Of a stretch of DNA of 64,000 nucleotides, positions 38,852 through 49,633 are shown one piece after another (position 1 is the first letter of the stretch; the number at the start of each line of letters is the position of its first letter). Below the pieces are notes generated by a model, which was given only the letters and a program-made list of their open reading frames with translations, searched no databases and was not told where the DNA came from. Where the stretch lies: assembly GCF_031450785.1 (NCBI RefSeq), contig NZ_JARTWB010000002.1, forward strand, positions 496,001 to 560,000. Reading direction: 5' to 3'. This stretch comes from Caballeronia sp. LZ062. Lineage in GTDB: Bacteria > Pseudomonadota > Gammaproteobacteria > Burkholderiales > Burkholderiaceae. The position numbers and the translations under genes were made by a program.

Positions 38852-40000
38852 GTGACCGCAATGCCCACGCCGGACGATGAATTTCCTGTCGCGCCGCCTT
38901 CGCCGCTGAAGGGGCGCGGCGCTGTGTCCAATATTCAGGGGCGCTACGAGAAAGACGAACGTGAGCGCATCGACGACGGCTGGACGCATGAAACCGCCGA
39001 CGACGAAGGTTCACCGCCGCTGCGCACGCAGGTTTTCGAGGAGCGCGCGAAGGGCATTCTCACGCGCAACAACTCGCCTGATATTCCGTTCACGGTTTCC
39101 TTGAACCCGTATCGCGGCTGCGAGCACGGCTGCATCTACTGCTTCGCGCGTCCGACACACAGTTATCTGGGGCTGTCTCCGGGGCTGGATTTCGAAAGCC
39201 GCATCTACGCCAAGATCAACGCCGGCGAATTGCTCGAGCGTGAATTGGCGAAGCCGAGCTATCAACCCGATCCCATTGCGCTCGGTGTCAATACCGACGC
39301 GTATCAGCCCGTCGAGCGGGATCTGAAGCTGACGCGGCGGGTAGTCGAGATTCTGCACGACTGCGGGCATCCGTTCGCGGCGATCACGAAGTCGTCGCTG
39401 ATCGAGCGCGATATCGACCTGCTCGCGCGCATGGCCGAGCGCAAGCAGTTCATGGCGGCGATCACAGTCACGACGCTCGACGCCGACATCGCGCGCACGC
39501 TGGAACCGCGCGCCGCCACGCCGTCGCGCCGGTTGCGCACCATTCGCACGCTCGCCGACGCGGGCATTCCGGTTGGCGTGAGCATTGCGCCGGTGATTCC
39601 GTTCGTCACTGAACCGGACCTCGAGCGGGTGCTGGAAGCGTGCGCGGAGGCGGGCGCGACGACGGCGAGCTATATCGTGCTGCGCCTGCCGTGGGAAGTC
39701 GCGCCGCTTTTCAAGGATTGGCTCGCCGCGCACTTTCCCGATCGTGCGGACCGCGTGATGAGCCGCGTGCGCGACATGCGCGGCGGCAAGGACTACGACT
39801 CGGACTTCGCCACGCGCATGAAGGGCGAGGGCTTGTGGGCCGACATGCTGAAACAGCGCTTTAGTCAGGCGACGAAGCGGTTGGGGCTGAATCTGCGCAA
39901 TCGCGGCATTCTGGATATGTCGGAATTCCAGCGGCCCGCGAGCGTCAAGGTGCAGCGAGGGCCCGTCTCTCCTGCGGGTGGCCAACTGAATCTTTTCTGA
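38852..40000 (+). CDS. PA0069-family radical SAM protein
   Basis: This 382-residue protein has the radical SAM 4Fe-4S motif CEHGCIYC (CxxxCxxC) at about residue 90, followed by the TIM-barrel core. The first ~60 residues are polar, and the C-terminus ends in QLNLF. Members of this group are sometimes described as Rv2578c/SplB-like and photolyase-like, but the substrate is not established. GTG at 38852 and ATG at 38861 are both possible starts. A near-perfect LexA box lies directly upstream, so DNA damage should induce it. Confidence 0.85.
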   Translation: MTAMPTPDDEFPVAPPSPLKGRGAVSNIQGRYEKDERERIDDGWTHETADDEGSPPLRTQVFEERAKGILTRNNSPDIPFTVSLNPYRGCEHGCIYCFARPTHSYLGLSPGLDFESRIYAKINAGELLERELAKPSYQPDPIALGVNTDAYQPVERDLKLTRRVVEILHDCGHPFAAITKSSLIERDIDLLARMAERKQFMAAITVTTLDADIARTLEPRAATPSRRLRTIRTLADAGIPVGVSIAPVIPFVTEPDLERVLEACAEAGATTASYIVLRLPWEVAPLFKDWLAAHFPDRADRVMSRVRDMRGGKDYDSDFATRMKGEGLWADMLKQRFSQATKRLGLNLRNRGILDMSEFQRPASVKVQRGPVSPAGGQLNLF

Positions 40001-40001
40001 C

Positions 40002-40505
40002 TTATTGCGACAACGTCTTGGCGGCTTCGACCTGTCCTTCGAAATACGTCTGGAACGTGAGCGCAAGCCCCGTCATCAGCAGGAAAGCGCCGATCAGCAG
40101 CGAAAAAATCACCACGAAGATCACGGTCCAGCCCGAGCGGCTCTGACGTTCCGTGTGGGCGTTGAACTGCGCGTCCCACTTCGCATCGGGTCGCAGGCCG
40201 TAGACGATCGCGGAGAGAAACGCCGCGAGCAGCGACACCGCTCCCGGCACGGCGAGCACCCAGCCGAGCACCGAAGTACGCTCGGTTGCAGCGAGCAGCA
40301 GATAGCCGACTGCGCCCATCGCGATTCCGACAATGTGCGCCCAGCCGTACTTGTCGCGCATGCCATACAGATAGAAGCGGTGCAGACCGATGCTGCCGAA
40401 GAAAAACGCAAGCGCCGCGGTCAGTGTTTTGGAGCGGAAGTACGGCGGCGGCGCCTTGCCCGCGGGCTTCGGGCCGGACTGCGCGGCAAAGGACGAGGAA
40501 GTCAT
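40002..40505 (-). CDS. TM2 domain-containing inner-membrane protein
   Basis: This ~167-residue protein has the TM2 signature: LTAALAFFFGSIGLHRFYLY with a GxxGxHRFY core. About four membrane helices follow, with a basic cytoplasmic loop (HTERQSRSG) before the last one. The family is membrane-bound and of unknown function. I use the ATG at 40505 (MTSSSFAAQSG); the frame opens upstream at 40604 and a Met at 40538 is also possible. It is convergent with the radical SAM gene, separated by a single base. Confidence 0.85.
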   Translation of the reverse strand: MTSSSFAAQSGPKPAGKAPPPYFRSKTLTAALAFFFGSIGLHRFYLYGMRDKYGWAHIVGIAMGAVGYLLLAATERTSVLGWVLAVPGAVSLLAAFLSAIVYGLRPDAKWDAQFNAHTERQSRSGWTVIFVVIFSLLIGAFLLMTGLALTFQTYFEGQVEAAKTLSQ

Positions 40506-40631
40506 CGTGAGATGCGGTGATAAAATCGAATTCGTCATTTTACGATGCAAGGCGCGGCCTAGACACAATGCGACAAATGGGTCGCGGCGGCTCGTCGGGC
40601 ACACGTCAGCAGCAAAAAATGCGTTAAGTGT

Positions 40632-40660
40632 TTGTTAGGGCTTCGGATTCCCGTTATAAT
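40632..40660 (+). promoter_or_regulatory. Promoter of the rpsP-rimM-trmD-rplS operon
   Basis: TTGTTA at 40632-40637 and a perfect TATAAT at 40655-40660 are separated by 17 bases, 45 bases upstream of the rpsP ATG. Confidence 0.75.
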
Positions 40661-40705
40661 CGCGTGTTCTGGTAGTTCCGAACCCCGGTTTTCAAGGATT
40701 TCAGC

Positions 40706-40960
40706 ATGGTCATCATCCGCTTGGCTCGTGGCGGCTCGAAGAAGCGCCCGTTCTACAACATCGTCGCAACCGATTCGCGTAGCCGCCGTGACGGCCGCTT
40801 CATCGAGCGCGTGGGTTTCTACAACCCGGTCGCCACGAAGGGCGAATCGCTGCGTATCGCTCAAGATCGCCTGACCTACTGGCAAGGCGTTGGCGCGCAA
40901 CTGTCGCCGACCGTCGAGCGCCTGGTCAAGCAATCGAAGCAAGCTCAGCCGGCTGCTTAA
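40706..40960 (+). CDS. rpsP: 30S ribosomal protein S16
   Basis: This 84-residue ribosomal protein starts [20 protein letters not shown], the S16 signature, and has [11 protein letters not shown] in the middle. It is first in the conserved rpsP-rimM-trmD-rplS operon. Confidence 0.98.
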   Translation: MVIIRLARGGSKKRPFYNIVATDSRSRRDGRFIERVGFYNPVATKGESLRIAQDRLTYWQGVGAQLSPTVERLVKQSKQAQPAA

Positions 40961-41053
40961 GCTGTCTTGCTGCTTGCCGACTGGGGCGGCGCGTCACGCT
41001 GTCAAGCGTAAGCAGTCGCCCGAGTCGCTTCATATTTGCCCAAAGGTTCGCTG

Positions 41054-41785
41054 ATGCCCGCGCGTGATCCTCAAAACGGCCACGAGTCCGGTTCCGTCAG
41101 TCAACCGAAGCCGGGGCAACAGGAAGGTGCCGCCACGTTCGGCGCGTTCGTCCGCAAGCCGGGCGCGCGCCGCGTGGCGGCCGGCGTTTCCGGCGCAGGC
41201 AAGTCCGAAGCACACGTCGAGGGCATCGAGCCGGCGGAAACGCTGCCGGAAGACGCCGTCGAAGTGGGTTTCATCGTCGATGCCTACGGCCTGAAGGGTT
41301 GGGTCAAGGTCGTGCCGCACGCGCACGGCAAGTCGGGCGGCGACGCGCTGCTCGCGGCGAAGCGTTGGTGGCTCGTCAAGAACCGCGATCGCAAATCCGC
41401 GCGCTGTTTGCAGTCGAAAGTGCACGGCGATTCGATCGTCGCGCGCTTGTCGGGCTGTGACGACCGCGACGTCGCGCTGGCGCTGAAAGGACATGCCGTG
41501 CATATCGCACGCAGCGACTTTCCGAAGCTGGACGACGAAGACGAGTTTTACTGGGTCGATCTTATCGGCCTAGATGTCGAAAACGAAGCGGGCGTGGCGC
41601 TTGGCCGCGTCGCCGACATGATCGACAACGGCGCGCATTCCATCCTACGGGTCGAGTACCCTGCGACGAACAAGGATGGCCAGCCCGTTACCGGCGAGCG
41701 GTTGATTCCGTTCGTCGGCGTGTATGTGAAGACGGTGGATCGGGCGGCGAAGCGTATCGTCGTCGACTGGGACGCCGATTATTGA
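41054..41785 (+). CDS. rimM: Ribosome maturation factor RimM
   Basis: This 243-residue factor helps assemble the 30S head near S19. An ~80-residue polar N-terminal extension, as in other Burkholderiaceae, precedes the RimM N-domain ([18 protein letters not shown]). The PRC-barrel with [18 protein letters not shown] follows. The C-terminal end [19 protein letters not shown] is typical. The ATG at 41054 (MPARDPQNG) is chosen; an AAAGG site lies upstream. It is second in the rpsP operon. Confidence 0.94.
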   Translation: MPARDPQNGHESGSVSQPKPGQQEGAATFGAFVRKPGARRVAAGVSGAGKSEAHVEGIEPAETLPEDAVEVGFIVDAYGLKGWVKVVPHAHGKSGGDALLAAKRWWLVKNRDRKSARCLQSKVHGDSIVARLSGCDDRDVALALKGHAVHIARSDFPKLDDEDEFYWVDLIGLDVENEAGVALGRVADMIDNGAHSILRVEYPATNKDGQPVTGERLIPFVGVYVKTVDRAAKRIVVDWDADY

Positions 41786-41813
41786 AAGCCATCGGCAGAA
41801 CACGGAGAGGGCG

Positions 41814-42584
41814 ATGCAGTTCGATGTCGTGACGCTCTTTCCCGAGATGTTTCGCGCGCTGACCGACTGGGGCATTACCAGCCGGGCGGTAAAGCAGGGG
41901 CGGTTCGGTCTGCGTGCGTGGAATCCGCGCGATTTCACCACGGACAACTACCGTACCATCGACGACCGTCCTTACGGCGGCGGCCCCGGCATGGTCATGC
42001 TGGCGCGTCCGCTGGAAGACGCGATCAACGCGGCTAAGGCAGCGCAGCGCGAGCAGGGCATCGAAAACACGCGCGTCGTGATGATGTCGCCGCAAGGCGC
42101 AAAGCTCGACCATGATCGCGTGATGCGGTTCTCGCAGGAACCCGGCCTCGTGCTTCTGTGTGGCCGGTACGAAGCGATCGACCAGCGGTTGATCGATCGC
42201 GTGGTGGACGAGGAAGTGAGCCTCGGCGACTTCGTACTATCGGGCGGTGAATTGCCCGCCATGGCACTGATGGACGCCGTCGTGCGCCACTTGCCCGGCG
42301 TGCTGAACGACGCGCAATCGGCGGTGCAGGACAGTTTCGTCGACGTATTGCTCGACTGTCCGCACTACACGCGGCCCGAGGAATACGAAGGCGTGCGTGT
42401 GCCGGATGTGCTGCTCGGCGGCCATCACAAGGAAATCGACGCCTGGCGCAGGCGCGAAGCGTTACGCAACACATTCATCAAGCGGCCCGATCTGATCGAG
42501 CGGGCGCGCAAAAGCAAGTTGTTGAGCCGTGCCGACGAGGCGTGGCTCGCAAGTCTCGCGAAGGACGTGTCGAAGCCGCAGTGA
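41814..42584 (+). CDS. trmD: tRNA (guanine-N1)-methyltransferase
   Basis: This 256-residue SPOUT enzyme makes m1G37 in tRNAs to prevent +1 frameshifting. The start is [18 protein letters not shown]. The trefoil-knot SAM site is [15 protein letters not shown] and [18 protein letters not shown]. The C-terminal domain ends [13 protein letters not shown]. It is third in the rpsP operon, with rplS 133 bases downstream. Confidence 0.97.
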   Translation: MQFDVVTLFPEMFRALTDWGITSRAVKQGRFGLRAWNPRDFTTDNYRTIDDRPYGGGPGMVMLARPLEDAINAAKAAQREQGIENTRVVMMSPQGAKLDHDRVMRFSQEPGLVLLCGRYEAIDQRLIDRVVDEEVSLGDFVLSGGELPAMALMDAVVRHLPGVLNDAQSAVQDSFVDVLLDCPHYTRPEEYEGVRVPDVLLGGHHKEIDAWRRREALRNTFIKRPDLIERARKSKLLSRADEAWLASLAKDVSKPQ

Positions 42585-42717
42585 CGCTTCGAGCGACGAG
42601 CGGGACAATGGGGGCGCCGAGTCACATCGGCGCCGGAAGTGAACCCATCCTCTACCGGGGCCTCATCATGAGAAGTCGAGGCACACAACTCCGGCAAGAT
42701 GGCACTAGGAGTCAGTA

Positions 42718-43107
42718 ATGAATCTGATTGAACAACTCGAGAAGGAAGAGATCGCACGCGTGCTGGGCGAGAAGGCCATCCCCGACTTCGGTCCGGGCGA
42801 CACGGTCGTCGTCAACGTGAACGTCGTCGAAGGTACGCGCAAGCGCGTGCAGGCTTACGAAGGCGTCGTGATCGCAAAGCGCAATCGTGGCCTGAACTCG
42901 AACTTCATCGTCCGCAAGATTTCGTCGGGCGAAGGCGTCGAGCGTACGTTCCAGACTTACTCGCCGCTGCTCGCGAGCATCGTCGTGAAGCGTCGCGGTG
43001 ACGTCCGTCGCGCGAAGCTGTATTACCTGCGCGAGCGTTCGGGCAAGTCGGCTCGAATCAAGGAAAAGCTGGTCTCGAAGGACCGTGCTGGTTCCGCTGC
43101 CGAGTAA
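42718..43107 (+). CDS. rplS: 50S ribosomal protein L19
   Basis: This 129-residue ribosomal protein lies at the subunit interface. The signature [20 protein letters not shown] is at about residue 23, followed by [20 protein letters not shown]. It is last in the rpsP operon and is followed by a strong terminator. Confidence 0.98.
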   Translation: MNLIEQLEKEEIARVLGEKAIPDFGPGDTVVVNVNVVEGTRKRVQAYEGVVIAKRNRGLNSNFIVRKISSGEGVERTFQTYSPLLASIVVKRRGDVRRAKLYYLRERSGKSARIKEKLVSKDRAGSAAE

Positions 43108-43133
43108 GTGGCTCAGTAGTTTGCTGCATCGAG

Positions 43134-43163
43134 AAAAGCACCCTTCGCGGGTGCTTTTTTCTT
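43134..43163 (+). terminator. Rho-independent terminator of the rpsP operon
   Basis: AGCACCC (43137-43143) pairs with GGGTGCT (43149-43155), followed by a T-rich run TTTTTCTTT. Confidence 0.9.
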
Positions 43164-43206
43164 TGGTGTGTTCAAATCGTATCTTCCACATTCAGGCTTG
43201 AGACCC

Positions 43207-43911
43207 GTGTCCACTGGCAAGACATCGACTCCGCGCATTCTCGAACCCGAACAGATGCCCGTCCTTTCGACGGGTGAAGCCATGCCGCGTATCGAGCCGG
43301 AGCGCCTCACGCCGGACGGACTGCGCGCGCGCTTCGCGAAAGAACTGGATTGGACGCAGGAGCCGCCCGAGCAGCGCATCAAAGCGATCGGCGGCGATCC
43401 CCGCGTCGCTTCGGTGCTGGTGCCGCTCGTTTTGCGCGAGGACGGACTGACCGTGCTGCTGACTCAACGCGCCGACCATCTCTCCGACCACGCCGGCCAG
43501 ATCAGCTTCCCAGGCGGGCGCCGCGAGCCCGAAGACGCCGATGCCGCCGCCACCGCGCTGCGCGAGGCGCGCGAAGAGGTCGGCCTCGCCGCGGAGCATT
43601 GCGAAGTGATCGGCGCGATGCCGGACTATCTGACCGGCACGGGCTTTCGCGTGACGCCGGTCGTCGCGCTCGTCTATCCGCCGTTCACGCTTCAGGCCGA
43701 CACGAGCGAAGTCGCCGATATCTTCGAGGTGCCGCTCGCCTGGCTCATGGATCCCGCGAATCACGAAGTGCGCGTGTTCCGCTGGGAAGGGGGAGAGCGT
43801 CGTTTTTTTGCCATGCCGTACACGCCCAGCGAAGGCAGAGCCCCGTATTTCATCTGGGGCGCCACGGCCGGCATGTTGCGCAATTTCTATCGCTTTCTCG
43901 CCGCCCGCTAG
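43207..43911 (+). CDS. Nudix hydrolase, CoA pyrophosphatase-like
   Basis: This ~234-residue enzyme carries the Nudix box in the form G-x5-E-x7-REAREEVG at ~residues 100-123 (GRREPEDADAAATALREARE). QRADHLSDHAGQISFPGG directly before it is the CoA-pyrophosphatase (NudL-like) signature. The expected reaction is hydrolysis of CoA or oxidised CoA to 4'-phosphopantetheine and 3',5'-ADP. The start is uncertain: I use the GTG at 43207; the frame is open from 43168 within the terminator region, and an ATG exists at 43255. Confidence 0.85.
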   Translation: MSTGKTSTPRILEPEQMPVLSTGEAMPRIEPERLTPDGLRARFAKELDWTQEPPEQRIKAIGGDPRVASVLVPLVLREDGLTVLLTQRADHLSDHAGQISFPGGRREPEDADAAATALREAREEVGLAAEHCEVIGAMPDYLTGTGFRVTPVVALVYPPFTLQADTSEVADIFEVPLAWLMDPANHEVRVFRWEGGERRFFAMPYTPSEGRAPYFIWGATAGMLRNFYRFLAAR

Positions 43912-44013
43912 CGACGGCTCGCGACGCTAGCCGCGACCGATCGTACAAAACGCACAAGGCGCTGTGCTATCGTTACGCGAAACTCGAATCAACCGACTGT
44001 TTCGGCGCTTCGC

Positions 44014-44952
44014 ATGACTTTTTTCTCCGTATTGCTGGCTCTCATCATCGAGCAAGTGCGTGCCTTGTCGCCGCACAATCCCGTTTCGGCGTTGCTTCAC
44101 TATCATGCGGAATCCACCGCACATGGCTTCGATGCCGGCAAGCCCAAGCATGGCGTCGTCGCGTGGCTTCTCGTCGTATTGCCGTGGACGCTCGCGGTCG
44201 GCCTCGTCTATTACGTGTTGTATCGCATCAACTTCGTTCTGGCGTTTCTGTGGAACGTGGTGATCGTGTACTTCACGCTCGGCTTTCGCCAGTTCAGCCA
44301 CTATTTCACCGACATCCATCTCGCATTAAATAACGACGACGTGCCCCGTGCGCGCGAAGTGCTGACCGAGTGGACGGGCCTCGATACCGTCGATATGCCC
44401 GTGAGCGAAATCGTGCGGCACACGCTGGTTCACGCGGTGGTGGCGTCGCACCGGCACGTGTTCGGCGTGTTCTTCTGGTTTCTCATTCCGATCGGTCCGG
44501 CGGGCGCGGTCTTCTATCGCATCGCCGAATATCTCGCGCGCGCGTGGGCCGTGCCGAGCCCCGAGCGCACCGCCGAGTTCTCGTCGTTCGCGCAGCGCGC
44601 GTTCTTCGTCATCGACTGGATTCCGACGCGCCTGACCGCAATGGGCTTCGCGATCGTCGGCAACTTCGAGGACGCGATTTATGCGTGGCGAAATCACGCG
44701 CGGCAGTGGCCGGACTCGAACGACGGCGTGCTGCTGGCCGCAGGCAGCGGCGCGTTGGGCGCGCGGCTCGCGGGGCCGCTGGCCGAACCGTTGAGCGTGG
44801 AAGCACTCGCTGTCGGCGACGCCAGCCCGCTGCCCGTCGGCGACGACTGCACGCCGCGCACGCTGCAATCGGCGGTCGGCCTCGTGTGGCGCGCCGTCAT
44901 CTTGTGGATGCTGCTCTTGCTCATGCTCACCATCGCGGTGTGGCTGGCCTGA
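44014..44952 (+). CDS. CobD/CbiB family membrane protein
   Basis: This 312-residue protein has about four membrane segments: ALIIEQVR near the start, then LLVVLPWTLAVGLVYYVLY, FLWNVVIVYFTLGFRQF and the last helix MLLLLMLTIAVWLA. The middle carries the helices resembling CbiB/CobD (SEIVRHTLVHAVVASHRHVFGV, FYRIAEYLARAW). No other cobalamin genes are nearby, so a role in cobalamin synthesis is not supported by context; an AmpE-like or other role is possible. Confidence 0.75.
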   Translation: MTFFSVLLALIIEQVRALSPHNPVSALLHYHAESTAHGFDAGKPKHGVVAWLLVVLPWTLAVGLVYYVLYRINFVLAFLWNVVIVYFTLGFRQFSHYFTDIHLALNNDDVPRAREVLTEWTGLDTVDMPVSEIVRHTLVHAVVASHRHVFGVFFWFLIPIGPAGAVFYRIAEYLARAWAVPSPERTAEFSSFAQRAFFVIDWIPTRLTAMGFAIVGNFEDAIYAWRNHARQWPDSNDGVLLAAGSGALGARLAGPLAEPLSVEALAVGDASPLPVGDDCTPRTLQSAVGLVWRAVILWMLLLLMLTIAVWLA

Positions 44953-44955
44953 GCG

Positions 44956-45279
44956 TCAACCGTCGAGCGGGTCGCGCTCCGTCTGACATTGCCAGCACAC
45001 GGTGAACTGCGGCTCCAGCCGTTCGCCGCAATGCTTGCAGAACCAGGGCTGGGCGTTCGCGTCCGGCCCTTTTTGCGCGCGGTCTAATAGTCGGCGCGCC
45101 AGCGCTTCGTCGCGATCGTCGACGATCCAGATCTCAGGCGAGCACTGATCTGCCGGAATCTCGCCTAGCGCACCGTTGAGATAGCGGTTGTGCAGCTCGC
45201 ACGGCACGCCCGCAATCGCCAGCACGTTGACCCAATGTTGTGCCGTGATCAGGTTGGGCGCCCAGGTGAGCCGTTTCAT
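44956..45279 (-). CDS. DUF2007-type protein with a C-terminal zinc ribbon
   Basis: This 107-residue protein starts [20 protein letters not shown], a DUF2007 (putative signal-transducing) fold. It ends in a CxxC-x-CxxC zinc ribbon ([15 protein letters not shown]). The function is unknown. Its start overlaps the rsgA stop by 4 bases (ATGA-type overlap), so it is translationally coupled to rsgA. Confidence 0.8.
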   Translation of the reverse strand: MKRLTWAPNLITAQHWVNVLAIAGVPCELHNRYLNGALGEIPADQCSPEIWIVDDRDEALARRLLDRAQKGPDANAQPWFCKHCGERLEPQFTVCWQCQTERDPLDG

Positions 45280-46211
45280 CGCACGATCTGGCTGGCTTCA
45301 TGCACAAGCTGCGCGTAAAGCGCGTGCCGTTCCGGGCGGACCTTGCCGGCCTCGACGGCTTCGAGCACCGCACACCCCGGCTCTTGCAGATGGTGGCAGT
45401 TGTAGAAGCGGCAGTGGCCCAGATACGGCCGGAAGTCGGCGAATGCGCGCTCGAGCTGGCCTTCCGACAAGTGATGCAGCCCGAACTCCTGAAAGCCCGG
45501 CGAATCGATCAGCGAACCGCCGCCGGGCAGCGTGTAGAGGCGCGTGAACGTGGTCGTGTGCCGGCCGCTATTGAGCGCCGACGATATCTCGCGCGTGGCG
45601 GCGTCTGCATCGGGCACGAGCAGATTCACGAGCGTCGACTTGCCCATGCCGGACTGACCGAGCAGGATAGTCGCGCGGTTGTGCAGATGCGCATCCAGTT
45701 GCGGATGCACCTCGCCCGGACGCGCCTTCGCCGATAGCTCGATCACCGTGTAGCCCAGCTCGCGATACGGCGCGAGGCGTTCGCGCGCGAGCGGCAGCGC
45801 GTCCGTCACGTCGGTCTTGTTGAGCACGATGAGCGCATGGAGTTCGTGCGCTTCAGCCGCGATGAGCGCACGCCCGAGCAAGTCTTCGCTGAAATGCGGC
45901 TCGGTGGCGAGCACGATCAGCAGTTGATCCAGATTCGCCGCGAAGAGCTTCGACTTGAACTGGTCGGAGCGGTAAAGCAGATTGCGCCGCTCGCCGATTT
46001 CGACGATCACGCCCTGATCCGCTGACGACTGTTCGTACATCACATGATCGCCCACCGCAACGTCGCTCTTCTTGCCGCGCGGGAAACACTGAAGCATCGC
46101 ACCGCCGTCGTCCGGCATCACGAGATAGTGCCGGCCATGCGCGGCGATCACCGTGCCGCGCAGGCGCGCGGCAGACGACGCGCCGGTCTTGCGCGTGGCG
46201 CGCGTCGTCAT
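45276..46211 (-). CDS. rsgA: Ribosome small subunit-dependent GTPase A
   Basis: This 311-residue circularly permuted GTPase helps late 30S maturation. An OB fold (residues ~15-85) precedes the permuted G domain: G4 NKTDVT, then G1 GQSGMGKST, and G3 DSPGFQEFG. The C-terminal zinc-binding domain has [16 protein letters not shown]. The gene sits in a three-gene minus-strand group, M48 protease - rsgA - DUF2007, with 4-base overlaps at both junctions. Confidence 0.95.
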   Translation of the reverse strand: MTTRATRKTGASSAARLRGTVIAAHGRHYLVMPDDGGAMLQCFPRGKKSDVAVGDHVMYEQSSADQGVIVEIGERRNLLYRSDQFKSKLFAANLDQLLIVLATEPHFSEDLLGRALIAAEAHELHALIVLNKTDVTDALPLARERLAPYRELGYTVIELSAKARPGEVHPQLDAHLHNRATILLGQSGMGKSTLVNLLVPDADAATREISSALNSGRHTTTFTRLYTLPGGGSLIDSPGFQEFGLHHLSEGQLERAFADFRPYLGHCRFYNCHHLQEPGCAVLEAVEAGKVRPERHALYAQLVHEASQIVR

Positions 46212-47476
46212 GCGGCGTGTTGCATCAGACGGTCGATGCGCTGCGAGGCGGGTGGATGAGAGTAATAGAACGCGGTGTAGATCGGATCGGGCGTCAACGT
46301 GGACGCGTTGTCCTCATACAGCTTCACGAGCGCGTTGACGAGATCCTTCGGATCGGTCTGGCTCGCGGCGAAAGCGTCGGCTTCGAACTCGTTCTTGCGC
46401 GATGTCAGGCTGCCGAGCGGCGTCACGAAGAACATGAACACGGGCAGCACGAGCATGAACAGCACGAGCGCAAGCCCGTTGTTGCCGCCGACGAGCGACG
46501 GCCGCACGCCTAGGCCTTCGTAGAACCAGACCGTCTGAACGAGCCAGCCGAGCAGCGCGAGCATCGCGAGGCTGATGCCGAACATCACGATCATCAGCTT
46601 GAGCACGTGACGGCGCTTGAAGTGGCCGAGTTCGTGCGCGAGCACCGCTTCGATTTCGCTGCCGGACAGCCGCGCGAGCAGGGTATCGAAGAACACGATG
46701 CGCTTGGCCGCGCCGAAGCCCGTGAAATACGCGTTGCCGTGCGCGGACCGGCGGCTGCCGTCCATCACGAAGAGGCCTTTGGCGGCGAAGCCCGTGCGCG
46801 ACATCAGATTTTCGATGCGCGCGCGCAGCGCCTCGTCTTTCAGCGGCTCGAACTTGTTGAAGAGCGGCGCAATAAACGTCGGGTAGATGATCATGGCGAG
46901 CAACTGGAACGCGACCCAGACCATCCACGTCCACAGCCACCAGTAAGCGCCCGCGCGATCCATGAGCCAAAGCGTGAGCAAGAGCAGCGGCGCGCCGATC
47001 ACGACGCCGAGCACCGTGCCTTTCACGAGATCCACGAAAAAGAGCTTCTTCGACATGCGGTTGAAGCCGAATTTCTCCTCGACGACGAAGTGGCGGATGT
47101 AGTCGAACGGCAAGTCGATGAGACTCGTGATCGCGACGACCGACGCCACCAGCGCGATCTGCCCGAGATAGCCGCGCCCGAGCCAGCCGGAGATGGCGGT
47201 GTCGAGCGCCTGCACGCCGCCGAGCAGCGTCAGCGCGACGAGCACGACGGCACTCGTCACGACTTCGATCATCGTGAGGCGCGTGCGCTCGATGGTGTAA
47301 TCCGCCGCCCGCCGATGCGCCGCGAGCGGGATGGTGCCGGTGAACTGCGGCGGCACGCCGTCGCGGTGCGCCGCGACGTGGCGAATCTGGCGCGACGCGA
47401 GCCAGAGCTTGGTCGAAACCATGGCGGCGAGCGCCACGACGAAGATGGTCGAAAAGGCGAGCGAGAGGTGGGTCAT
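46208..47476 (-). CDS. M48-family metallopeptidase (Ste24/CAAX-protease-like)
   Basis: This 422-residue membrane zinc protease has several hydrophobic helices, with an N-terminal one at [13 protein letters not shown]. The zinc motif is [13 protein letters not shown] (HExxH) at about residue 284. A second zinc ligand region is [11 protein letters not shown]. It resembles Ste24p/M48A enzymes rather than short HtpX. The role is probably membrane-protein quality control; substrates are unknown. It overlaps rsgA by 4 bases. Confidence 0.9.
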   Translation of the reverse strand: MTHLSLAFSTIFVVALAAMVSTKLWLASRQIRHVAAHRDGVPPQFTGTIPLAAHRRAADYTIERTRLTMIEVVTSAVVLVALTLLGGVQALDTAISGWLGRGYLGQIALVASVVAITSLIDLPFDYIRHFVVEEKFGFNRMSKKLFFVDLVKGTVLGVVIGAPLLLLTLWLMDRAGAYWWLWTWMVWVAFQLLAMIIYPTFIAPLFNKFEPLKDEALRARIENLMSRTGFAAKGLFVMDGSRRSAHGNAYFTGFGAAKRIVFFDTLLARLSGSEIEAVLAHELGHFKRRHVLKLMIVMFGISLAMLALLGWLVQTVWFYEGLGVRPSLVGGNNGLALVLFMLVLPVFMFFVTPLGSLTSRKNEFEADAFAASQTDPKDLVNALVKLYEDNASTLTPDPIYTAFYYSHPPASQRIDRLMQHAA

Positions 47477-47608
47477 CCGGGCATTCCGATTGAACTATGC
47501 GAGAATTATAGGTTCTTGGCCGTGTCGCCGTTGTCACATCATGCCATCGCGATGGCACCATCGGATGGCACCTCGGCCCGCGCCTCATCCTCTTCTCAGG
47601 CAGCATCC

Positions 47609-48226
47609 ATGACCGACTCTTCCGACCGTCCCGCAAGCGCTGACCTCGCCGCCGAATCCGCGCTCGCGCGCAGCGACATGAATCTCATCTGGCTCGACAT
47701 GGAAATGACCGGCCTCGAGCCGGACAACGACCGCATCATCGAAATCGCCGTGGTCGTGACGAACTCGACGCTCGACAAGATGGTGGAAGGTCCGGTGCTC
47801 GCCATCCACCAGACGGAAGAAGCGCTCGAACGCATGGACGAGTGGAACCGCAACACGCACGGTCGCTCGGGGCTGATCGAGCGCGTGAAGGCGTCGACGG
47901 TGGATGAAGCCGAAGCCACGCGGCAGATTCGCGAGTTTCTCGGCCAGTACGTGCCGCCCGGCAAGTCGCCGATGTGCGGCAACTCTATATGTCAGGATCG
48001 CCGTTTCATGGCGCGCTGGATGCCGGAACTGGAGACGTTCTTCCACTACCGCAATCTGGACGTCAGCACGCTCAAGGAACTGTGCCGCCGCTGGCAGCCG
48101 GCCATCTACAAGGGCTTCCAGAAGCGCGCGATGCACACGGCGCTCGCCGATATCCACGAATCCATCGACGAACTGAAGTACTACCGCGAGCACTTCCTGA
48201 TTCCGGCGGCGGGCAGCGCGTCTTAA
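47609..48226 (+). CDS. orn: Oligoribonuclease
   Basis: This 205-residue 3'-5' exonuclease degrades RNA oligomers of 2-5 nt, including pGpG from c-di-GMP breakdown. The DEDDh active site is visible: [11 protein letters not shown] gives Asp and Glu, and [20 protein letters not shown] gives the His and last Asp. The ATG at 47609 ([10 protein letters not shown]) is used; the much longer frame upstream is antisense to the M48 gene. Its 3' end overlaps the mog stop on the other strand by 4 bases. Confidence 0.95.
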   Translation: MTDSSDRPASADLAAESALARSDMNLIWLDMEMTGLEPDNDRIIEIAVVVTNSTLDKMVEGPVLAIHQTEEALERMDEWNRNTHGRSGLIERVKASTVDEAEATRQIREFLGQYVPPGKSPMCGNSICQDRRFMARWMPELETFFHYRNLDVSTLKELCRRWQPAIYKGFQKRAMHTALADIHESIDELKYYREHFLIPAAGSAS

Positions 48227-48843
48227 ACCTTCGGCGGCCGGATTGCGCTCTTGGGACGAAACGCGGCGACGACTTCCGGCTGCGTCTCGATATACGGCCC
48301 GCCGATCAGGTCGATGCAGTAGGGAACCGCCGCGAAGATGCCCGGCACAGTGGTCTTTCCGTCCGCGTCCTTCACGCCTTCCAACGTCTCGCGAATCGAC
48401 TTCGGCTGCCCCGGCAGATTGATGATGAGCGCGGCGTGGTCGGCGGTCTCGCGAATGACTGCCACTTGCCGCGAAAGAATGGCGGTCGGCACGAAGTTCA
48501 GGCTGATCTGGCGCATCTGTTCGCCGAAGCCCGGCATTGGCTTCGTGGCGACGGCGAGCGTGGCTTCGGGCGTCACGTCGCGGCGCGCGGGGCCGGTGCC
48601 GCCGGTGGTCAGGATGAGATCGCAGCCGAGCGTATCGACGAGTTCGATGAGCGTCGCCGAAATGGTGGCGGCGTCGTCCTGAATCAGCCGCGTTTCGGCG
48701 CGCCACGGCGATGCCATCGCGCCGCCGAGCCACGCCTGCAGCGACGGCAAGCCTTTGTCCTCATACACGCCTTGCGACGCGCGATCGCTGATCGACACGA
48801 GTCCGACGATCAACTCGTCCGGATGACTGCGCTCAGGCTTCAT
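48223..48843 (-). CDS. mog: Molybdopterin adenylyltransferase
   Basis: This 206-residue enzyme adenylates molybdopterin to prepare it for molybdate insertion. The N-terminus has [13 protein letters not shown], and the MPT-binding loop is [18 protein letters not shown]. The C-terminus carries [14 protein letters not shown]. It overlaps the start of darP by 11 bases and is convergent with orn. Confidence 0.92.
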   Translation of the reverse strand: MKPERSHPDELIVGLVSISDRASQGVYEDKGLPSLQAWLGGAMASPWRAETRLIQDDAATISATLIELVDTLGCDLILTTGGTGPARRDVTPEATLAVATKPMPGFGEQMRQISLNFVPTAILSRQVAVIRETADHAALIINLPGQPKSIRETLEGVKDADGKTTVPGIFAAVPYCIDLIGGPYIETQPEVVAAFRPKSAIRPPKV

Positions 48844-49441
48844 CGTGTCCGTCCTCGTCGCCCTCGTCCTTCTCGTCGATGTCTTCGTCGTCTTCCACGC
48901 CCGCCGCGTTCTTGATCCACTGGAACAGCTCGCGGTAGTAGCGCGGTGGCTTCTGCTGCTGGCGCTCCTTGCGCGCGTTGCGAATGAGCGTGCGGCCTTC
49001 CTGCGGATCGACGCCCGGATGCTGGCGAATGAATTCGGTGAGCGCGGCGTCGTCGGCGAGCAGTTGTTCGCGTGCGCGCTCGATCCAGTGCAGCCGCGCC
49101 GTTTCCGCCTTGTTCACGCCGCGATGCGTGTCGAGCGCGGTGCGCAGCGCGGCGACTTCCTCGTCCGACAGCGAGCGCATCACGCGCCCGACATACTGCA
49201 ACTGACGGCGCTTGCCCTCGTGATCCGTGATGCGGCGCGCTTCGCGCACGGCGCTGTCGAGATCTTCGTTCATCGGCATGCGCTTGAGCGCGTCTTTCGG
49301 CAGCGCGATGAGCGCTTCGCCGAGCTCTTGCAGCGCGTGCATCTCGCGCTTCAGTTGCGATTTGCTCGGGCGGTCGTAGGCCTGATCGGGCGCGTCGTCG
49401 CGATCGGCTTCCATCGGTTGAATGCGGGTTTTACGGTTCAT
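48833..49441 (-). CDS. darP: Ribosome biogenesis factor DarP (YjgA, DUF615)
   Basis: This 202-residue helical protein joins late 50S subunit assembly. The family segment is [19 protein letters not shown] near residue 24, and [20 protein letters not shown] in the middle. A highly acidic tail ([18 protein letters not shown]) ends it. It lies upstream of mog on the same strand and is divergent from pmbA across about 190 bases. Confidence 0.93.
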   Translation of the reverse strand: MNRKTRIQPMEADRDDAPDQAYDRPSKSQLKREMHALQELGEALIALPKDALKRMPMNEDLDSAVREARRITDHEGKRRQLQYVGRVMRSLSDEEVAALRTALDTHRGVNKAETARLHWIERAREQLLADDAALTEFIRQHPGVDPQEGRTLIRNARKERQQQKPPRYYRELFQWIKNAAGVEDDEDIDEKDEGDEDGHDEA

Positions 49442-49633
49442 GACGACATTGTAGCTTGCGCCCGCGCGCGAGCCGACGCGGTGGCGACGGGTGAACGCGC
49501 GCCGTCCTTGCTATGATCGCGTGGAGAGTCGGCGTGCGTCTCGAGCAACGACGGACGCAACGGCAGGCGCGACATTCATGGCACGGAGCGCAACGGGCGC
49601 TTGCGCGGTCAACAAAACCGAAGGCAACGACAC

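Noticed and set aside
46607..47608. N-terminal extension of orn to 539 residues
   Set aside because: The extra part is antisense to the M48 protease gene and has shadow composition; the Orn family start fits the ATG at 47609.
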